From Actinomadura craniellae (GTDB lineage Bacteria > Actinomycetota > Actinomycetes > Streptosporangiales > Streptosporangiaceae): 64,000 bases of DNA. The stretch spans positions 62,001 to 126,000 of the forward strand of contig NZ_QLYX01000019.1 in assembly GCF_003289645.1 (NCBI RefSeq), written 5' to 3'. Under the pieces are notes generated by a model, which had not been told where the DNA came from, searched no databases, and saw only the letters and a list, made by a program, of their open reading frames with translations. Positions 53,343-62,326 of the stretch are shown here, one piece after another (within the stretch, counting starts at the first letter, position 1; every line of letters starts with the position of its first letter). The position numbers were made by a program, and so were the translations under genes.

Positions 53343-56300
53343 GTGTCCGACGCCGGCCGACGCCACCTCGCATTGCGTGTTCTCGGTGCGACGCTGCTCG
53401 TCTCGACGATGACGCCCGCGCTGGCGCCGTCCGCGTCGGCCGCCGCGACCGATCAGATCCGGGCCCGGCAGTGGTATCTGAAGTCGATCCGGGTCTCGTC
53501 CGCCTGGCGGTACGCCAAGGGGGCGGGGATGACCGTCGCCGTGCTCGACACGGGGGTAGAGAGCCGGCATCCCGACCTGGTGGGCCGGGTCGTCAGCGGC
53601 CCCGACTACACCGGCGGCGACCGCCGCCCCGGCACCCGCTTCTGGGGGCGGCACGGCACCGCGATGGCGAGCATCATCGCGGGGCACGGCCACGGGCCGG
53701 GCCTGGCGGCCGGCGTGATGGGCGTGGCGCCGCTGGCGAAGGTGCTCTCCGTCCGGGTGACCTGGGAGAACGACGACCCCGTCCGGTTGAACGGGGCGCA
53801 GGTCGCCGGCAACCGGGACGCGGTGGCCAGGGGAATCCGGTACGCGGTCGACCAGGGCGCGGACGTCATCAACATGTCGCTGGGCGGCGGCAAGGCCTAC
53901 TACGACGGGAACCCCGAGGAGGAGGACGCCGTCCGGTACGCTCTCGGCAAGGGTGCGGTGCTGGTCGCCTCCGCGGGCAACGACGGGGCCGGCGCCAACC
54001 GGCGGAACTTCCCGGCCGCCTATCCGGGCGTGATCGCCGTGGGCGCCCTCGACCGCAGGCTGCGCTCCTGGCCGGACACCAGCCGGCACGACTACGTCGC
54101 GGTCTGCGCCCCGGGCGTCGAGATCGTCAGTGCCGACGCGGGCAACGGCTATGTGATCGGCACCGGGACCAGCCCGTCCTCGGCGATTGTCACCGGGGTC
54201 GTCGCGCTGATCCGTTCCCGCTACCCGAAGCTCACCCCGGAACAGGTGCGGGAGGCGCTTTCCCAGGGCGTGATCCGCCGGGCCGCGACCGGCCCGGGGT
54301 GCGCCGGCTCGCTCGACGCGCTGCGGTCGATGTTCGCCGCCGCCGCGATCAGCAAGCGGCCCCGTTCGACGCCACAGCCCACTCCCGACGCCGCGGTCCC
54401 GGAGCCCGCGGTCGCGGGGAAGGAGGAGCCCTCGTTGCTGGTCAACGGAATTCTCGCCGTGGGCGGCGTGCTGGTGTTGATAGCGCTGATTCTCGGCTGG
54501 CGGCAGCGCCGCCGCAGGATCCGGGAGGCAGCGTACGAGCCGCCGCCGCCACCGCCGCGGGACGCCCGGCTGCCCAGGCCCATGCCAGGTGCCGGCGAGA
54601 CCGACCAGGTGGTCTGGCCGCCGACCGCTCCGGCGGCCGGGCTGTACCGCGCGTCCTCCGCCGGGCCCGCGTCCCGTGGGCCGCGCGACGCCGAGAGCGC
54701 CGCGGCGCACGGTCGCTACTGGAACGGCAGCATGGACTACACCGGCGCCGAACCCGCCAACGGCCACCGGGAGTTCGGCGTGCCGCTGGAGGACTGGCCG
54801 GCCGACGCGGGGGCCGGGCTCAACGGCCACGGCGCGGCCGGCCCGTGGCGGCCGGATGCGTGGACCGGCGAGCAGGGGCTCGGCCACGACCCGCTGGGGC
54901 TCGGCCTGGAGGAGCCCTTCGACGCGGGGGCACCGAGGGCCCCCGGCCCGCTGCCGGACGATGACCAGGGCCCGAGCCTGACCGAGGCGTTCCCGGCGGT
55001 CCCCCTGCCGCCCGAGCCGCAGCCGGACGCGGTCTGGCCGCTGCTCGACCCGGAGGGGAGCGGGCCCGGGCAAAGCGAGGAGCCCGCGACGGAGACGTTC
55101 AGGGCCATCCCGCCGGCCGGCCCCGGCGGGCGGGCGGACGAGGGAGTGACCGAGGCGTTCCCCGCGGTGCCGCCCGCCCGGCGGCACGTGGACGAGGGGG
55201 CGACCGAGACGTTCCGGGCGGTGCCGCCGCGGGAGGAGACCCCTCCCGTGGCCGACTCGTGGCGCCCGTTCGGCCGGGAGTTCACGAACGACCCTCCGCC
55301 GGCCGACCCCGTTCCGCCGGCTCCGGCCAGGGACCCGTACAGCTGGGACCACGGCACCGGACAGGACTACGACACGTCGTTCACCTCCCCGCCGGAACCG
55401 GAGGACGCACCGGGTCCCTTCGGCCGGGGCTTCGCGGAGCCACCGGAGGAGGCCGCGCCGGGCCCGTACGGTCAGGGGTTCGCGGAAGGTGCCGCGTCAT
55501 CCGCCCCGGGGACGTCCTACGAGCCGGGGTATGAGCCGGGGTACGACGACAGGTTCCGGCAGGGCACGTTCGATCGGGGTTACGAGTACGGGGCGGTTCC
55601 GGAGCAGGACGGGGCGGCGTTCCCGCCCGCTCCTGGGCCGGTGCGTCCGGGTGGTGGGGGTTTCGAGTACGAGCCGTCTCCCGGCTCGGAGTTGGGTGGA
55701 GAGGCGTACCCGCCGGCTTCGGGGCCGGTGCGCCCGGCCGGGCAGGGATACGAGTACGAGCCGTCTCCCGCTCCGGAGCCGGGTGGAGAGGTGTTCCCGC
55801 CGGGCCCGGAGGCCGGGCGGGGTTACGAGTACGGGTCGTCTTCTGTTCCCGAGTTGGGTGGGGAGCCGTACCCGCCGGCTTCTGAGCCGCCGAGTCCGGC
55901 CGGGCAGGGGTTCGAATACGAGTCGCCTTCCATCCACGAACTGGGCGAGGAAGGGCTCCCGCCCGCTCCCGGGCCGGCGCGTCCCGGTGGCGGGGGTTTC
56001 GAGTACGAGCCGTCTCCCGGCCCGGAGTTGGATGGGGAGCCGCATCTGCCGGCTTCGGAGCCGGTACGTCCGGTCGGTCAGGGTTTTGAGTACGAGTCGC
56101 CGCCTGTTTCGGAGCTGGGTGGGGAGCCGTTCCCGTCGGTTCCTGAGCCGGCGCGTCCGGGTGATCGGGGTTTCGAGTACGAGTCGTCTTCCGCCTCGGA
56201 GTTGGGTGGGGAGCCGTACCCGCTGGCTTCGGAGCCGGCTCGCCCGGGCGGCGGAGGTTTCGAGTACGAGTCGCCTCCCGCTCCGGAGTCGGGCAGGGAG

Positions 56301-56822
56301 CCGTTCCCGTCGGTTCCTGAGCCGGCGCGTCCGGGTGATCGGGGTTTCGAGTACGAGTCGTCTTCCGCCTCGGAGTTGGGTGGGGAGCCGTACCTGCCGG
56401 CTTCGGAGCCGGTGCGTCCGGTCGGGCAGGGGTTCGAGTACGAGCCGCCGGCTCCCGGCCCGGAAGAGACCGCTCCGCCGGCGAATCCGTACAGCCAGGG
56501 GTTCGAGGGGACGGTGTTCCCGCCGCCCTCGGTGGCGCCGCCGTCGTTCGAGCCGAGGCCGTCCGCAGGGCGCCGGCACCGTCCCGAGCCGGCACCGTCC
56601 GAGGAGCCGGCGCGCCCGTACGGCCAGGGTTTCGGGGCGGCGCTGTCGGGTTCTGCGCCGGAACCCGGGGAGGAGCCGGCCGACCCGTTCGCCGGCGGGT
56701 TCCCGGTGGCGCCCACGTTCGGTTCACCGGCGCCCGCGGAAGGCGAGCCGGAAGAGCAGGTCGGGGAGTCGCGCAGCGGGCGCTGGGGCGAGGACGACGA
56801 CTTCCGCTCGTCGTGGAGTTGA
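53343..56822 (+). CDS. Mycosin-like subtilase (S8) with long repetitive cytoplasmic tail
   Basis: A 1159-residue protein starting at GTG 53343. A signal peptide ends ASAAA. The S8 triad is complete: Asp in VAVLDTGVESRHPDL, His in GRHGTAMASIIAG and Ser in GTGTSPSSAIVTG. A membrane helix (ILAVGGVLVLIALILGW, about residues 367-385) follows, the layout of type VII secretion mycosins. Beyond it come about 770 Pro/Glu/Gly-rich acidic residues ending in about eleven GFEYE repeats and EDDDFRSSWS. By topology this tail should be cytoplasmic. No ESX genes are visible in the window, so a T7SS link is inference. Confidence 0.85.
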   Translation: MSDAGRRHLALRVLGATLLVSTMTPALAPSASAAATDQIRARQWYLKSIRVSSAWRYAKGAGMTVAVLDTGVESRHPDLVGRVVSGPDYTGGDRRPGTRFWGRHGTAMASIIAGHGHGPGLAAGVMGVAPLAKVLSVRVTWENDDPVRLNGAQVAGNRDAVARGIRYAVDQGADVINMSLGGGKAYYDGNPEEEDAVRYALGKGAVLVASAGNDGAGANRRNFPAAYPGVIAVGALDRRLRSWPDTSRHDYVAVCAPGVEIVSADAGNGYVIGTGTSPSSAIVTGVVALIRSRYPKLTPEQVREALSQGVIRRAATGPGCAGSLDALRSMFAAAAISKRPRSTPQPTPDAAVPEPAVAGKEEPSLLVNGILAVGGVLVLIALILGWRQRRRRIREAAYEPPPPPPRDARLPRPMPGAGETDQVVWPPTAPAAGLYRASSAGPASRGPRDAESAAAHGRYWNGSMDYTGAEPANGHREFGVPLEDWPADAGAGLNGHGAAGPWRPDAWTGEQGLGHDPLGLGLEEPFDAGAPRAPGPLPDDDQGPSLTEAFPAVPLPPEPQPDAVWPLLDPEGSGPGQSEEPATETFRAIPPAGPGGRADEGVTEAFPAVPPARRHVDEGATETFRAVPPREETPPVADSWRPFGREFTNDPPPADPVPPAPARDPYSWDHGTGQDYDTSFTSPPEPEDAPGPFGRGFAEPPEEAAPGPYGQGFAEGAASSAPGTSYEPGYEPGYDDRFRQGTFDRGYEYGAVPEQDGAAFPPAPGPVRPGGGGFEYEPSPGSELGGEAYPPASGPVRPAGQGYEYEPSPAPEPGGEVFPPGPEAGRGYEYGSSSVPELGGEPYPPASEPPSPAGQGFEYESPSIHELGEEGLPPAPGPARPGGGGFEYEPSPGPELDGEPHLPASEPVRPVGQGFEYESPPVSELGGEPFPSVPEPARPGDRGFEYESSSASELGGEPYPLASEPARPGGGGFEYESPPAPESGREPFPSVPEPARPGDRGFEYESSSASELGGEPYLPASEPVRPVGQGFEYEPPAPGPEETAPPANPYSQGFEGTVFPPPSVAPPSFEPRPSAGRRHRPEPAPSEEPARPYGQGFGAALSGSAPEPGEEPADPFAGGFPVAPTFGSPAPAEGEPEEQVGESRSGRWGEDDDFRSSWS
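55570..56450 (+). repeat. 87-bp tandem coding repeats (29 aa) in the subtilase tail
   Basis: About eleven degenerate copies of a 29-residue unit, each starting GFEYE (or GYEYE) followed by a SELGGEPYPPASEPxRP pattern. At DNA level several adjacent units are near-identical (for example 56160-56230 and 56333-56405). Confidence 0.88.
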
Positions 56823-56933
56823 CGGCCGCCCTACCTCCCGGGGCGTAACGGGGAAGCCTCCGCCGGTACGACGACGTCGCCCGGACCCTTTGCGGACGAT
56901 CGGGTCGTACGCGAGATGAGGAGGTCGATGACC

Positions 56934-57191
56934 ATGGTGACGATGCTGGCGTTCGCGGCCCACCCGGGCCCGTGGCGGGACGGCGGCGACCCGCCGGCCT
57001 GGTGGCCGGTGTTCCCGATCGGGTTCGGGCTGTTCTGGGTGGCCGTGGCGGTGGGCGCGTTCTGGCTGCTGCGTCGGCGGTCGGCTCCGGCCGATCCGCG
57101 GGCGGGCGCCCGGGCGGTGCTGGCGGAGCGGTACGCGCGCGGCGAGATCGACGAGGACGAGTACCGGTCCCGGCTGGTGGTTCTCGGCTAG
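56934..57191 (+). CDS. SHOCT-domain membrane protein
   Basis: An 85-residue protein. ATG 56934 is preferred, nine bases after GAGGAGG; ATG 56916 and 56928 are in frame. One helix (WPVFPIGFGLFWVAVAVGAF) precedes a SHOCT motif, LAERYARGEIDEDEYRSRL, at the C-terminus. Such proteins are common and of unknown function. It converges on the MarR gene and their stop codons overlap. Confidence 0.8.
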   Translation: MVTMLAFAAHPGPWRDGGDPPAWWPVFPIGFGLFWVAVAVGAFWLLRRRSAPADPRAGARAVLAERYARGEIDEDEYRSRLVVLG

Positions 57192-57730
57192 GCGTCCGAC
57201 TCGGCCTCGGCTTCGGCGAAGATGCGGCCGATGCCCTCGTGGTCCATCGGTTTCCGGGCCGCGGCCTCGATGAAACGGGTGAGCAGCCGGGCGAACTCGA
57301 TTCGCTCGGCCTCGCTCCAGTCGCTCATCAGCTCGTCGAGGTAGTCGCGGCGGCCCCGGGCGGCGACCTGCTTGACCCGGCGGCCGGTATCGGTCAGCGC
57401 GAGGTTGGCGCGGCGGGCGTCGGTGGGCGAGGGCCGTCGCGAGACCAACCCGGCGTCGATGGCGTGCCCGACCAGGCGGCTCGCGGTGGAGGGGTCGATG
57501 TCCAGGCGGTCGGCCACGGCGCCGACGGTCACTTCGCCCGCGTCTTCGAGCAGCAGCGCGGCGACGGCATGGACGACCATCAGGTTGGACAGCTGCAACG
57601 GCCGTCCGCCGGGCGCCTGCTCGCGGATCCGCTTCATCAGGTCGGGCTTGGCCCAGATCCGGCGCAGCTGGAACAGCGCGGACCCGATCTGCTCGGAGAT
57701 CGGATTGCCGGAGACGCGGTCCGTCTCCAT
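57188..57730 (-). CDS. MarR-family transcriptional regulator
   Basis: A 180-residue regulator; ATG 57730 has GAGAGG eight bases upstream. The winged helix is VGAVADRLDIDPSTASRLVG with the wing SRRPSPTDARRANLALTDTG. N- and C-terminal helices form the dimer interface. It likely represses its own promoter; the AT-rich GATGTATGCATC palindrome-like word at 57737 is a candidate operator. Confidence 0.88.
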   Translation of the reverse strand: METDRVSGNPISEQIGSALFQLRRIWAKPDLMKRIREQAPGGRPLQLSNLMVVHAVAALLLEDAGEVTVGAVADRLDIDPSTASRLVGHAIDAGLVSRRPSPTDARRANLALTDTGRRVKQVAARGRRDYLDELMSDWSEAERIEFARLLTRFIEAAARKPMDHEGIGRIFAEAEAESDA

Positions 57731-57736
57731 GGGGTG

Positions 57737-57770
57737 GCCTCTCGTTGATGTATGCATCCTGCAGATATAT
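57737..57770. promoter_or_regulatory. Candidate MarR operator/promoter
   Basis: The near-palindrome GATGTATGCATC (57737-57748) and the following GCAGATATATCC form the only AT-rich patch upstream of the marR-like gene. Position just before the start codon fits autorepression. Confidence 0.4.
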
Positions 57771-57889
57771 CCTACCCTGCGCTGCGCAGGCTTTTCGTTC
57801 GGGGAACACGGTGGCCGATCTGAATCCCCCACCCTGCCAGAACCGCTGAGCCACCGGCAGACCCTGATCGTGCTGATCGGCGGTCCCCG

Positions 57890-57951
57890 GCCGGCTGACG
57901 GGTCGGCTGACGGGTCGGCTCAGCGGGTGGCTGACCGGGCGGCTCAGCGGG
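57890..57951. repeat. Short degenerate repeats over the stop of the SAM adenosyltransferase gene
   Basis: GGCTGACGGGTC is repeated in tandem at about 57893-57915, and GGCTCAGCGGG occurs at 57918 and 57941, offset 23. The second copy contains the gene stop (TCA at 57944 on the plus strand). Confidence 0.6.
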
Positions 57952-58741
57952 AGAGCCGGACGCGGGCGCCCGGCGGGAGGCCCAGCCGCTGGGCCGCGTC
58001 GCCGCCGTTGACGGCGAGGGCGACCAGGCCCGCCGAGTCGGTGTAGGCGACGAGCTCACCGGGGGGCACCGAGCCGAACGTCTCCAGGTAGGGCACCACC
58101 AGCCGGCGCCGGCCCACCGTGACCGTCAGAGTCGCCCCCCGGACGGCGCCCAGCCGGTCGAGGTCGGCGCCGGTCACCGCGAGCTGGACGTTGCCGAACC
58201 GGTCCACGGTGACCACCTCGCCCTCCGCGGCGCCGTCCCGCACCAGCCGGGTCGGCGCCGGCAGCGCGACCAGTTCGGCGGGGCCGATCTCCCGACCCAC
58301 TTCGGCGAGGGGCAGGCCGGCCGCCAGCCGCGCCGCCACCGGCATGAAGACGTCGCGGCCGTGGAAGGTCGCCGACACCGGGGACAGCCACAGCTCCTCG
58401 TTGGTGAGCTCGTACGCCCGGGACGGGACGGTCGCCGCCCAGGACAGCAGCCCGTTGTCGGGCCCCACGAAGACCCGTCCGCCGGACTGCACCGCCACGC
58501 CGCGCCGCGCCGTCCCCACCCCCGGATCGACCACCGCGACGTGGACGCCGGCCGGCAGGTAGGGGACGGTCTGCGCCAGCACCGCCGCCCCCCGGCGCAC
58601 ATCGCCGGGGGGAACGAGATGGGTGATGTCGATGAGCCGGATCTCGGGGGCGAGCCGGGCCGCCACTCCGTGGCAGGCCGCGACGAAGCCGTCGTCGAGG
58701 CCGTAGTCGGTCAGGAACGTGATGCACTGATAAGCCGCCAC
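57944..58741 (-). CDS. SAM hydroxide adenosyltransferase (DUF62) family protein
   Basis: A 265-residue protein; GTG 58741 begins VAAYQCITFLTDYGLDDGFV. The N-domain has ITFLTDYG and LIDITHLVPPGDVRRGA; DPGVGTARRGVAV and ATFHGRDVFMPVAARLA carry the Asp/Arg/His residues typical of the family, which hydrolyses SAM to adenosine and methionine. The fluorinase-type loop is not apparent, so halogenation is unlikely. The C-terminal beta-barrel starts at VVTVDRFGNVQL. Confidence 0.9.
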   Translation of the reverse strand: MAAYQCITFLTDYGLDDGFVAACHGVAARLAPEIRLIDITHLVPPGDVRRGAAVLAQTVPYLPAGVHVAVVDPGVGTARRGVAVQSGGRVFVGPDNGLLSWAATVPSRAYELTNEELWLSPVSATFHGRDVFMPVAARLAAGLPLAEVGREIGPAELVALPAPTRLVRDGAAEGEVVTVDRFGNVQLAVTGADLDRLGAVRGATLTVTVGRRRLVVPYLETFGSVPPGELVAYTDSAGLVALAVNGGDAAQRLGLPPGARVRLSR

Positions 58742-58861
58742 GCGGTACCACGCTACGTCGGGCCGTTCGGTGAGAACAGCCGGAAAGCGTCCGCCGGGAT
58801 CGGTACGATGACACCCGCCGAACCCGGACGACCGGGACCAACCAACCACAGAGGGGACCAG

Positions 58862-59203
58862 ATGCCCACGGCGCATGGCCCTGCTCAGGACGGCACGCCC
58901 GACGAACCTCCAGCGCTCGAAGGCCCGGAAGCCGACGAAGCCTTCCCTCCCGGCCTCCTCTCCGACCGTGACCGCCGCATCCTCGCCTTCGAGCGGCAGT
59001 GGTGGAAGCACGCCGGAGCCAAGGAACAGGCGATCCGCGAACAGTTCGACATGTCCGCGACGCGGTACTACCAGCTGCTCAACCACGTGATCGATCTGCC
59101 CGAGGCGCTCCAGCACGACCCGATGCTGGTCAAGCGCCTGCGCCGGTTGCGCAGCCAGCGGCGGCGGCAGCGTGCCGCGCGCCGGCTCGGCCTCCACACC
59201 TGA
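58862..59203 (+). CDS. DUF3263 protein
   Basis: A 113-residue protein with GAGGGGA before ATG 58862. After an acidic N-terminus, LSDRDRRILAFERQWWKH, REQFDMSATRYYQLLNHVID and the basic RRLRSQRRRQRAARR end are the DUF3263 pattern. The HTH-like core and basic tail suggest nucleic-acid binding. It is divergent from the SAM adenosyltransferase gene and next to otsB, an arrangement common in actinomycetes. Confidence 0.88.
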   Translation: MPTAHGPAQDGTPDEPPALEGPEADEAFPPGLLSDRDRRILAFERQWWKHAGAKEQAIREQFDMSATRYYQLLNHVIDLPEALQHDPMLVKRLRRLRSQRRRQRAARRLGLHT

Positions 59204-59264
59204 CCCGCCGGAAGCGGCCATCACGGCCGCGCGCCGCGTGCCGTCTCGGCATTTCGCTCCGGCC

Positions 59265-60116
59265 GTGACCACCATTGGTCACGTGGACTTCTCAGCGGAA
59301 CACCCCCAGACCCCGATGACTCCCGCCGGCGCCGAAGGGCTCGCCGCGATCCGGAAGAGCCCCGGTGAGGCGGTTCTCGCCTTCGACTTCGACGGAACCC
59401 TGTCGCCGATCGTCGAGGACCCGGCGGCGGCCCGGGCGCATCCCGACGCGGCCGCCGCCCTGGCTCGCCTGTCCCCGCTGGTGGGCACCCTTGCGATCAT
59501 CACTGGCCGCCCTGCCGCGCATCCCGTCGGGAACGGCGGTCTCGGGGCCGTCGACGGCCTGGTGGTGCTCGGGCAGTACGGCCTGGAGCGGTGGGAGGCC
59601 GGCCGGCTGACCGTCCCCGAACCGCCCCCGGGGGTCGCCGAGGTGCGCGCCAAGCTGCCCCGCGTGCTGGCGGCGGCCGGTGCCCCCGCGGGCGTCCACA
59701 TCGAGGACAAGGGGCACGCGCTCGCCGTGCACACCCGCCGCACGGCCGAGCCCGAGGTGGCGCTGGAGCGGCTGCGGAGCCTGCTGGGCGCGCTGGCCGA
59801 GCGGCATGGCCTGACCGTCGAGCCGGGCCGGTTCGTGCTGGAACTGCGCCCGCCCGGCATGGACAAGGGGGTCGCGCTGCGCGGCCTGCTCGACCCGGCG
59901 GCCCCGCCCTCGGCGGTGCTGTTCGGCGGCGACGACCTCGGTGACCTGGCCGCCTTCGCCGCCGTTGAGGAGCTGCGCGCCGAGGGCGTGCCCGGTGTCA
60001 AGCTGTGCAGCGGCTCGGCCGAGGTCACCGCCGTCGCCGAGCGCGCCGACCTGATCGTGGACGGGCCGGCCGGGGTCGTCCGGTTCCTGCGTGACCTGGC
60101 TGACTCACTCGGCTGA
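59265..60116 (+). CDS. otsB: Trehalose-6-phosphate phosphatase
   Basis: A 283-residue HAD phosphatase that dephosphorylates trehalose-6-phosphate. Motif I is AFDFDGTLSPI with the nucleophile Asp, motif II IITGRP, Lys in MDKGVALRGLL and motif IV LFGGDDLGDLAAF. The cap domain lies between. The start is uncertain: GTG 59265, GTG 59283 and ATG 59316 are in frame and none has a strong site. No otsA is in the window. Confidence 0.85.
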   Translation: MTTIGHVDFSAEHPQTPMTPAGAEGLAAIRKSPGEAVLAFDFDGTLSPIVEDPAAARAHPDAAAALARLSPLVGTLAIITGRPAAHPVGNGGLGAVDGLVVLGQYGLERWEAGRLTVPEPPPGVAEVRAKLPRVLAAAGAPAGVHIEDKGHALAVHTRRTAEPEVALERLRSLLGALAERHGLTVEPGRFVLELRPPGMDKGVALRGLLDPAAPPSAVLFGGDDLGDLAAFAAVEELRAEGVPGVKLCSGSAEVTAVAERADLIVDGPAGVVRFLRDLADSLG

Positions 60117-60256
60117 GCGACCGCCGGTGAGGACCGCGGCGGAAATTGGCATCCGGGTGAGTATCCGCCGATGAAATGTCACAAGGTGGGGTGATTCGTT
60201 TCTGATCTCGGTTGGGCGACACTGGGTCGATTGTGGAGTGAACGAGCGGAGCGGTC

Positions 60257-62326
60257 ATGCGCGAGCACGAACCACTGCGCCCCGGCGACCCGCGGAGCCT
60301 GGGGGAGTACCGCCTGATCGGCTGGCTGGGGGAGGGCACCCGGGGCGTCGTCTACCGGGGGGTGGCGCCCGGCGGGGACCCGGTGGCGGTCCGGCTGCCG
60401 CGACTGCGGCCGGAGACGCACGGCTCCCTCGCCGCGGGGCTGGGCGACGTCCGGATGGTCGCCGTGCCCCGCGTGGCGCGGTTGCTCTCCGCCGGGATCG
60501 ACGCCGGCCGGCCCTACATCGCCGGCGAGTTCGTCGACGGTCCCTCCCTGGCCGTCGTGGTCGCGTTGCAGGGCCCGCGGCCCAGGGCGGAACTGCACCG
60601 GCTGGCCGGTGACATGGCCGAGGCGCTCGCCGCCATCCACCGGGCCGGGGTCGTGCACGGTGACCTGGACCCCGGCAACGTGCTGCTGCACGCCGGGCGT
60701 GCCCGCCTCGTCGACTTCGGGATCGCCCCGGTGCTCGACGCTCTGTCCCCGTCCCCGAGCCCGCCGGACCCCGCCTACCTGGCGCCCGAGCGGTTCGCCG
60801 GCGGCCCGCCCAGCACCGCCGCCGACATCTTCGCCTGGGCGGCCACGGTGGTGTACGCGGCGTGCGGGCGGCCGCCGTTCGGCACCGGTCTCGCCCCCGA
60901 CGTCGCCGCCCGCGCCCTGCGTGACCAGCCCGACACCGGAGGGCTGGACGACCCCCTGCGCGCGCTGGTGCTGGAGTGCCTCGCCAAGAACCCCCGCGAC
61001 CGTCCCCCGGCCGCCGACCTGCTCCACCGGCTGGCCCCGCCGGGCGAGCCGCCCGTGCCGCTGCCCGCGCCGCTGCCCGCGCCCGTGCCGCCAGTGGCGG
61101 CCGTCGACCTGGCGATTTCGGATGATCCGGCGCTGGGCGTCCGGTTCGAGCCGGCCCCGAAGACGCGCGCCCCGGTGCCGGCCCCGGCGGGACGGTCCTG
61201 GGACGCTCCCTCGCACCACAGCGTCCGGGCATGGGGGCTCGCTCCGGCCGATGTCGAGCAGGCGGGCCCGGTGCTCTTCGCACCGATCCCGCGGCCGCCC
61301 GTCGCCGCGCCGACCTCCCCGCACCCCGTCGCCGCGCCGGCCTCCCCGCCCTCCGTCGCCGTGCCGGTCTTCCCGCAGCCCGTCGCCATGCCGGCTCCAC
61401 CGGAGGCGCCCACGCCGGCCGTCGCCCCCGAGGTGGGGCCGGAGAACGACGTCCGCGTCGCCGGGCGGGTACGGCACGCCCCGGTCCAGGAGTCCCTGAC
61501 TCCCGAGGCGTTCGTGAACGTCGACGGTTCGGGGAACGTCCAGGCGCGGATCGCCGCGAACGGCTCGAACGGGAACGCGCCGGTGGCCGAGCGGACCCCG
61601 GCCCGGAGCACGCGGGACGACGACGAGCCGGACGAGCCGGACGAGGTGGACTTCTCCCGCGCGGCCACGGGGCTCCGGCGCCGCGCGGCGCGCACCCGCC
61701 GCAACGCGATCGTGGCCGGGGCGGTCATGCTCTGCTTCGCGGTGCCGGTCGTGGTCACGGTGCTGCGGTCGTCCGGCGGTTCCGCCGAGCAGTTCCCCGG
61801 GGAGCCCGCGGGCCCGGGACTGCCGGTCACCGGCCCGGCCGTCGAGGCGGCCGCCTCCGGTGTGCCGACCTACCGGCTGGCCGCGGTCGGTGGCGGCGGC
61901 GACGGCGGTTCGGACGCGATGGGGCAGCCGACCCCACCGGTCGGCACCGTCTACGCCTACGCCGAGTACGTGCTGACCAACCTCCAGCAGCGGGAGGTCC
62001 CGCTGGAGTACCCGGCCGACATCTTCGTCACCCGCGGGCTGGTCCCCGCCTGGGACCAGAACCGGTGCCTGACGCAGCCGGGGGTGCCCATCGACGTGTG
62101 CGTCCTGCCGGCGCAGAACCGGGTGGTCAAGGCACTGAACGGGACCGGGGCGCCGGAACCGCGCGGCGGTGAGTTCTTCCTGGCGCCCGGCGCGTCCTAT
62201 CTGGTGCGTGTGGCCACCGAGGTGCCCGTCTCCAAGGGGCTTACCCCCAGGGACATGAAACTGTATGTCTGGGAGAAGGCTTTCATAGCCGATCAGTTGC
62301 CCAAGCCGATGCCGTTCCCGGGCTAG
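60257..62326 (+). CDS. Ser/Thr kinase-like protein, probable pseudokinase, transmembrane
   Basis: A 689-residue protein. The fold is clear (LGEYRLIGWLGEGTRGVVY), but the VAIK lysine is Arg (VAVRLPRL), the alphaC Glu is not found, and the catalytic loop reads HGDLDPGNVLL with the usual Lys replaced by Asp. DFGIAP and the APE (LAPERF) remain. ATP hydrolysis is doubtful. A long Pro/Ala linker follows, then an acidic patch (DDDEPDEPDEVDF), a helix (AGAVMLCFAVPVVVTVL, about 490-507) and an extracellular beta-sandwich domain resembling DUF4352 (YAEYVLTNLQQREVPLEY). It may sense a ligand and signal by binding. Confidence 0.78.
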   Translation: MREHEPLRPGDPRSLGEYRLIGWLGEGTRGVVYRGVAPGGDPVAVRLPRLRPETHGSLAAGLGDVRMVAVPRVARLLSAGIDAGRPYIAGEFVDGPSLAVVVALQGPRPRAELHRLAGDMAEALAAIHRAGVVHGDLDPGNVLLHAGRARLVDFGIAPVLDALSPSPSPPDPAYLAPERFAGGPPSTAADIFAWAATVVYAACGRPPFGTGLAPDVAARALRDQPDTGGLDDPLRALVLECLAKNPRDRPPAADLLHRLAPPGEPPVPLPAPLPAPVPPVAAVDLAISDDPALGVRFEPAPKTRAPVPAPAGRSWDAPSHHSVRAWGLAPADVEQAGPVLFAPIPRPPVAAPTSPHPVAAPASPPSVAVPVFPQPVAMPAPPEAPTPAVAPEVGPENDVRVAGRVRHAPVQESLTPEAFVNVDGSGNVQARIAANGSNGNAPVAERTPARSTRDDDEPDEPDEVDFSRAATGLRRRAARTRRNAIVAGAVMLCFAVPVVVTVLRSSGGSAEQFPGEPAGPGLPVTGPAVEAAASGVPTYRLAAVGGGGDGGSDAMGQPTPPVGTVYAYAEYVLTNLQQREVPLEYPADIFVTRGLVPAWDQNRCLTQPGVPIDVCVLPAQNRVVKALNGTGAPEPRGGEFFLAPGASYLVRVATEVPVSKGLTPRDMKLYVWEKAFIADQLPKPMPFPG

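Noticed and set aside
57776-57790. Perfect palindrome CCTGCGCTGCGCAGG followed by CTTTTC, considered as a terminator
   Set aside because: The one-base centre cannot form a hairpin loop without losing pairs, and it lies upstream of marR, not at a gene end.
57944-58741. SAM-dependent halogenase (fluorinase) identity
   Set aside because: The protein matches the widespread hydroxide adenosyltransferase pattern and no fluorinase-specific loop is evident.
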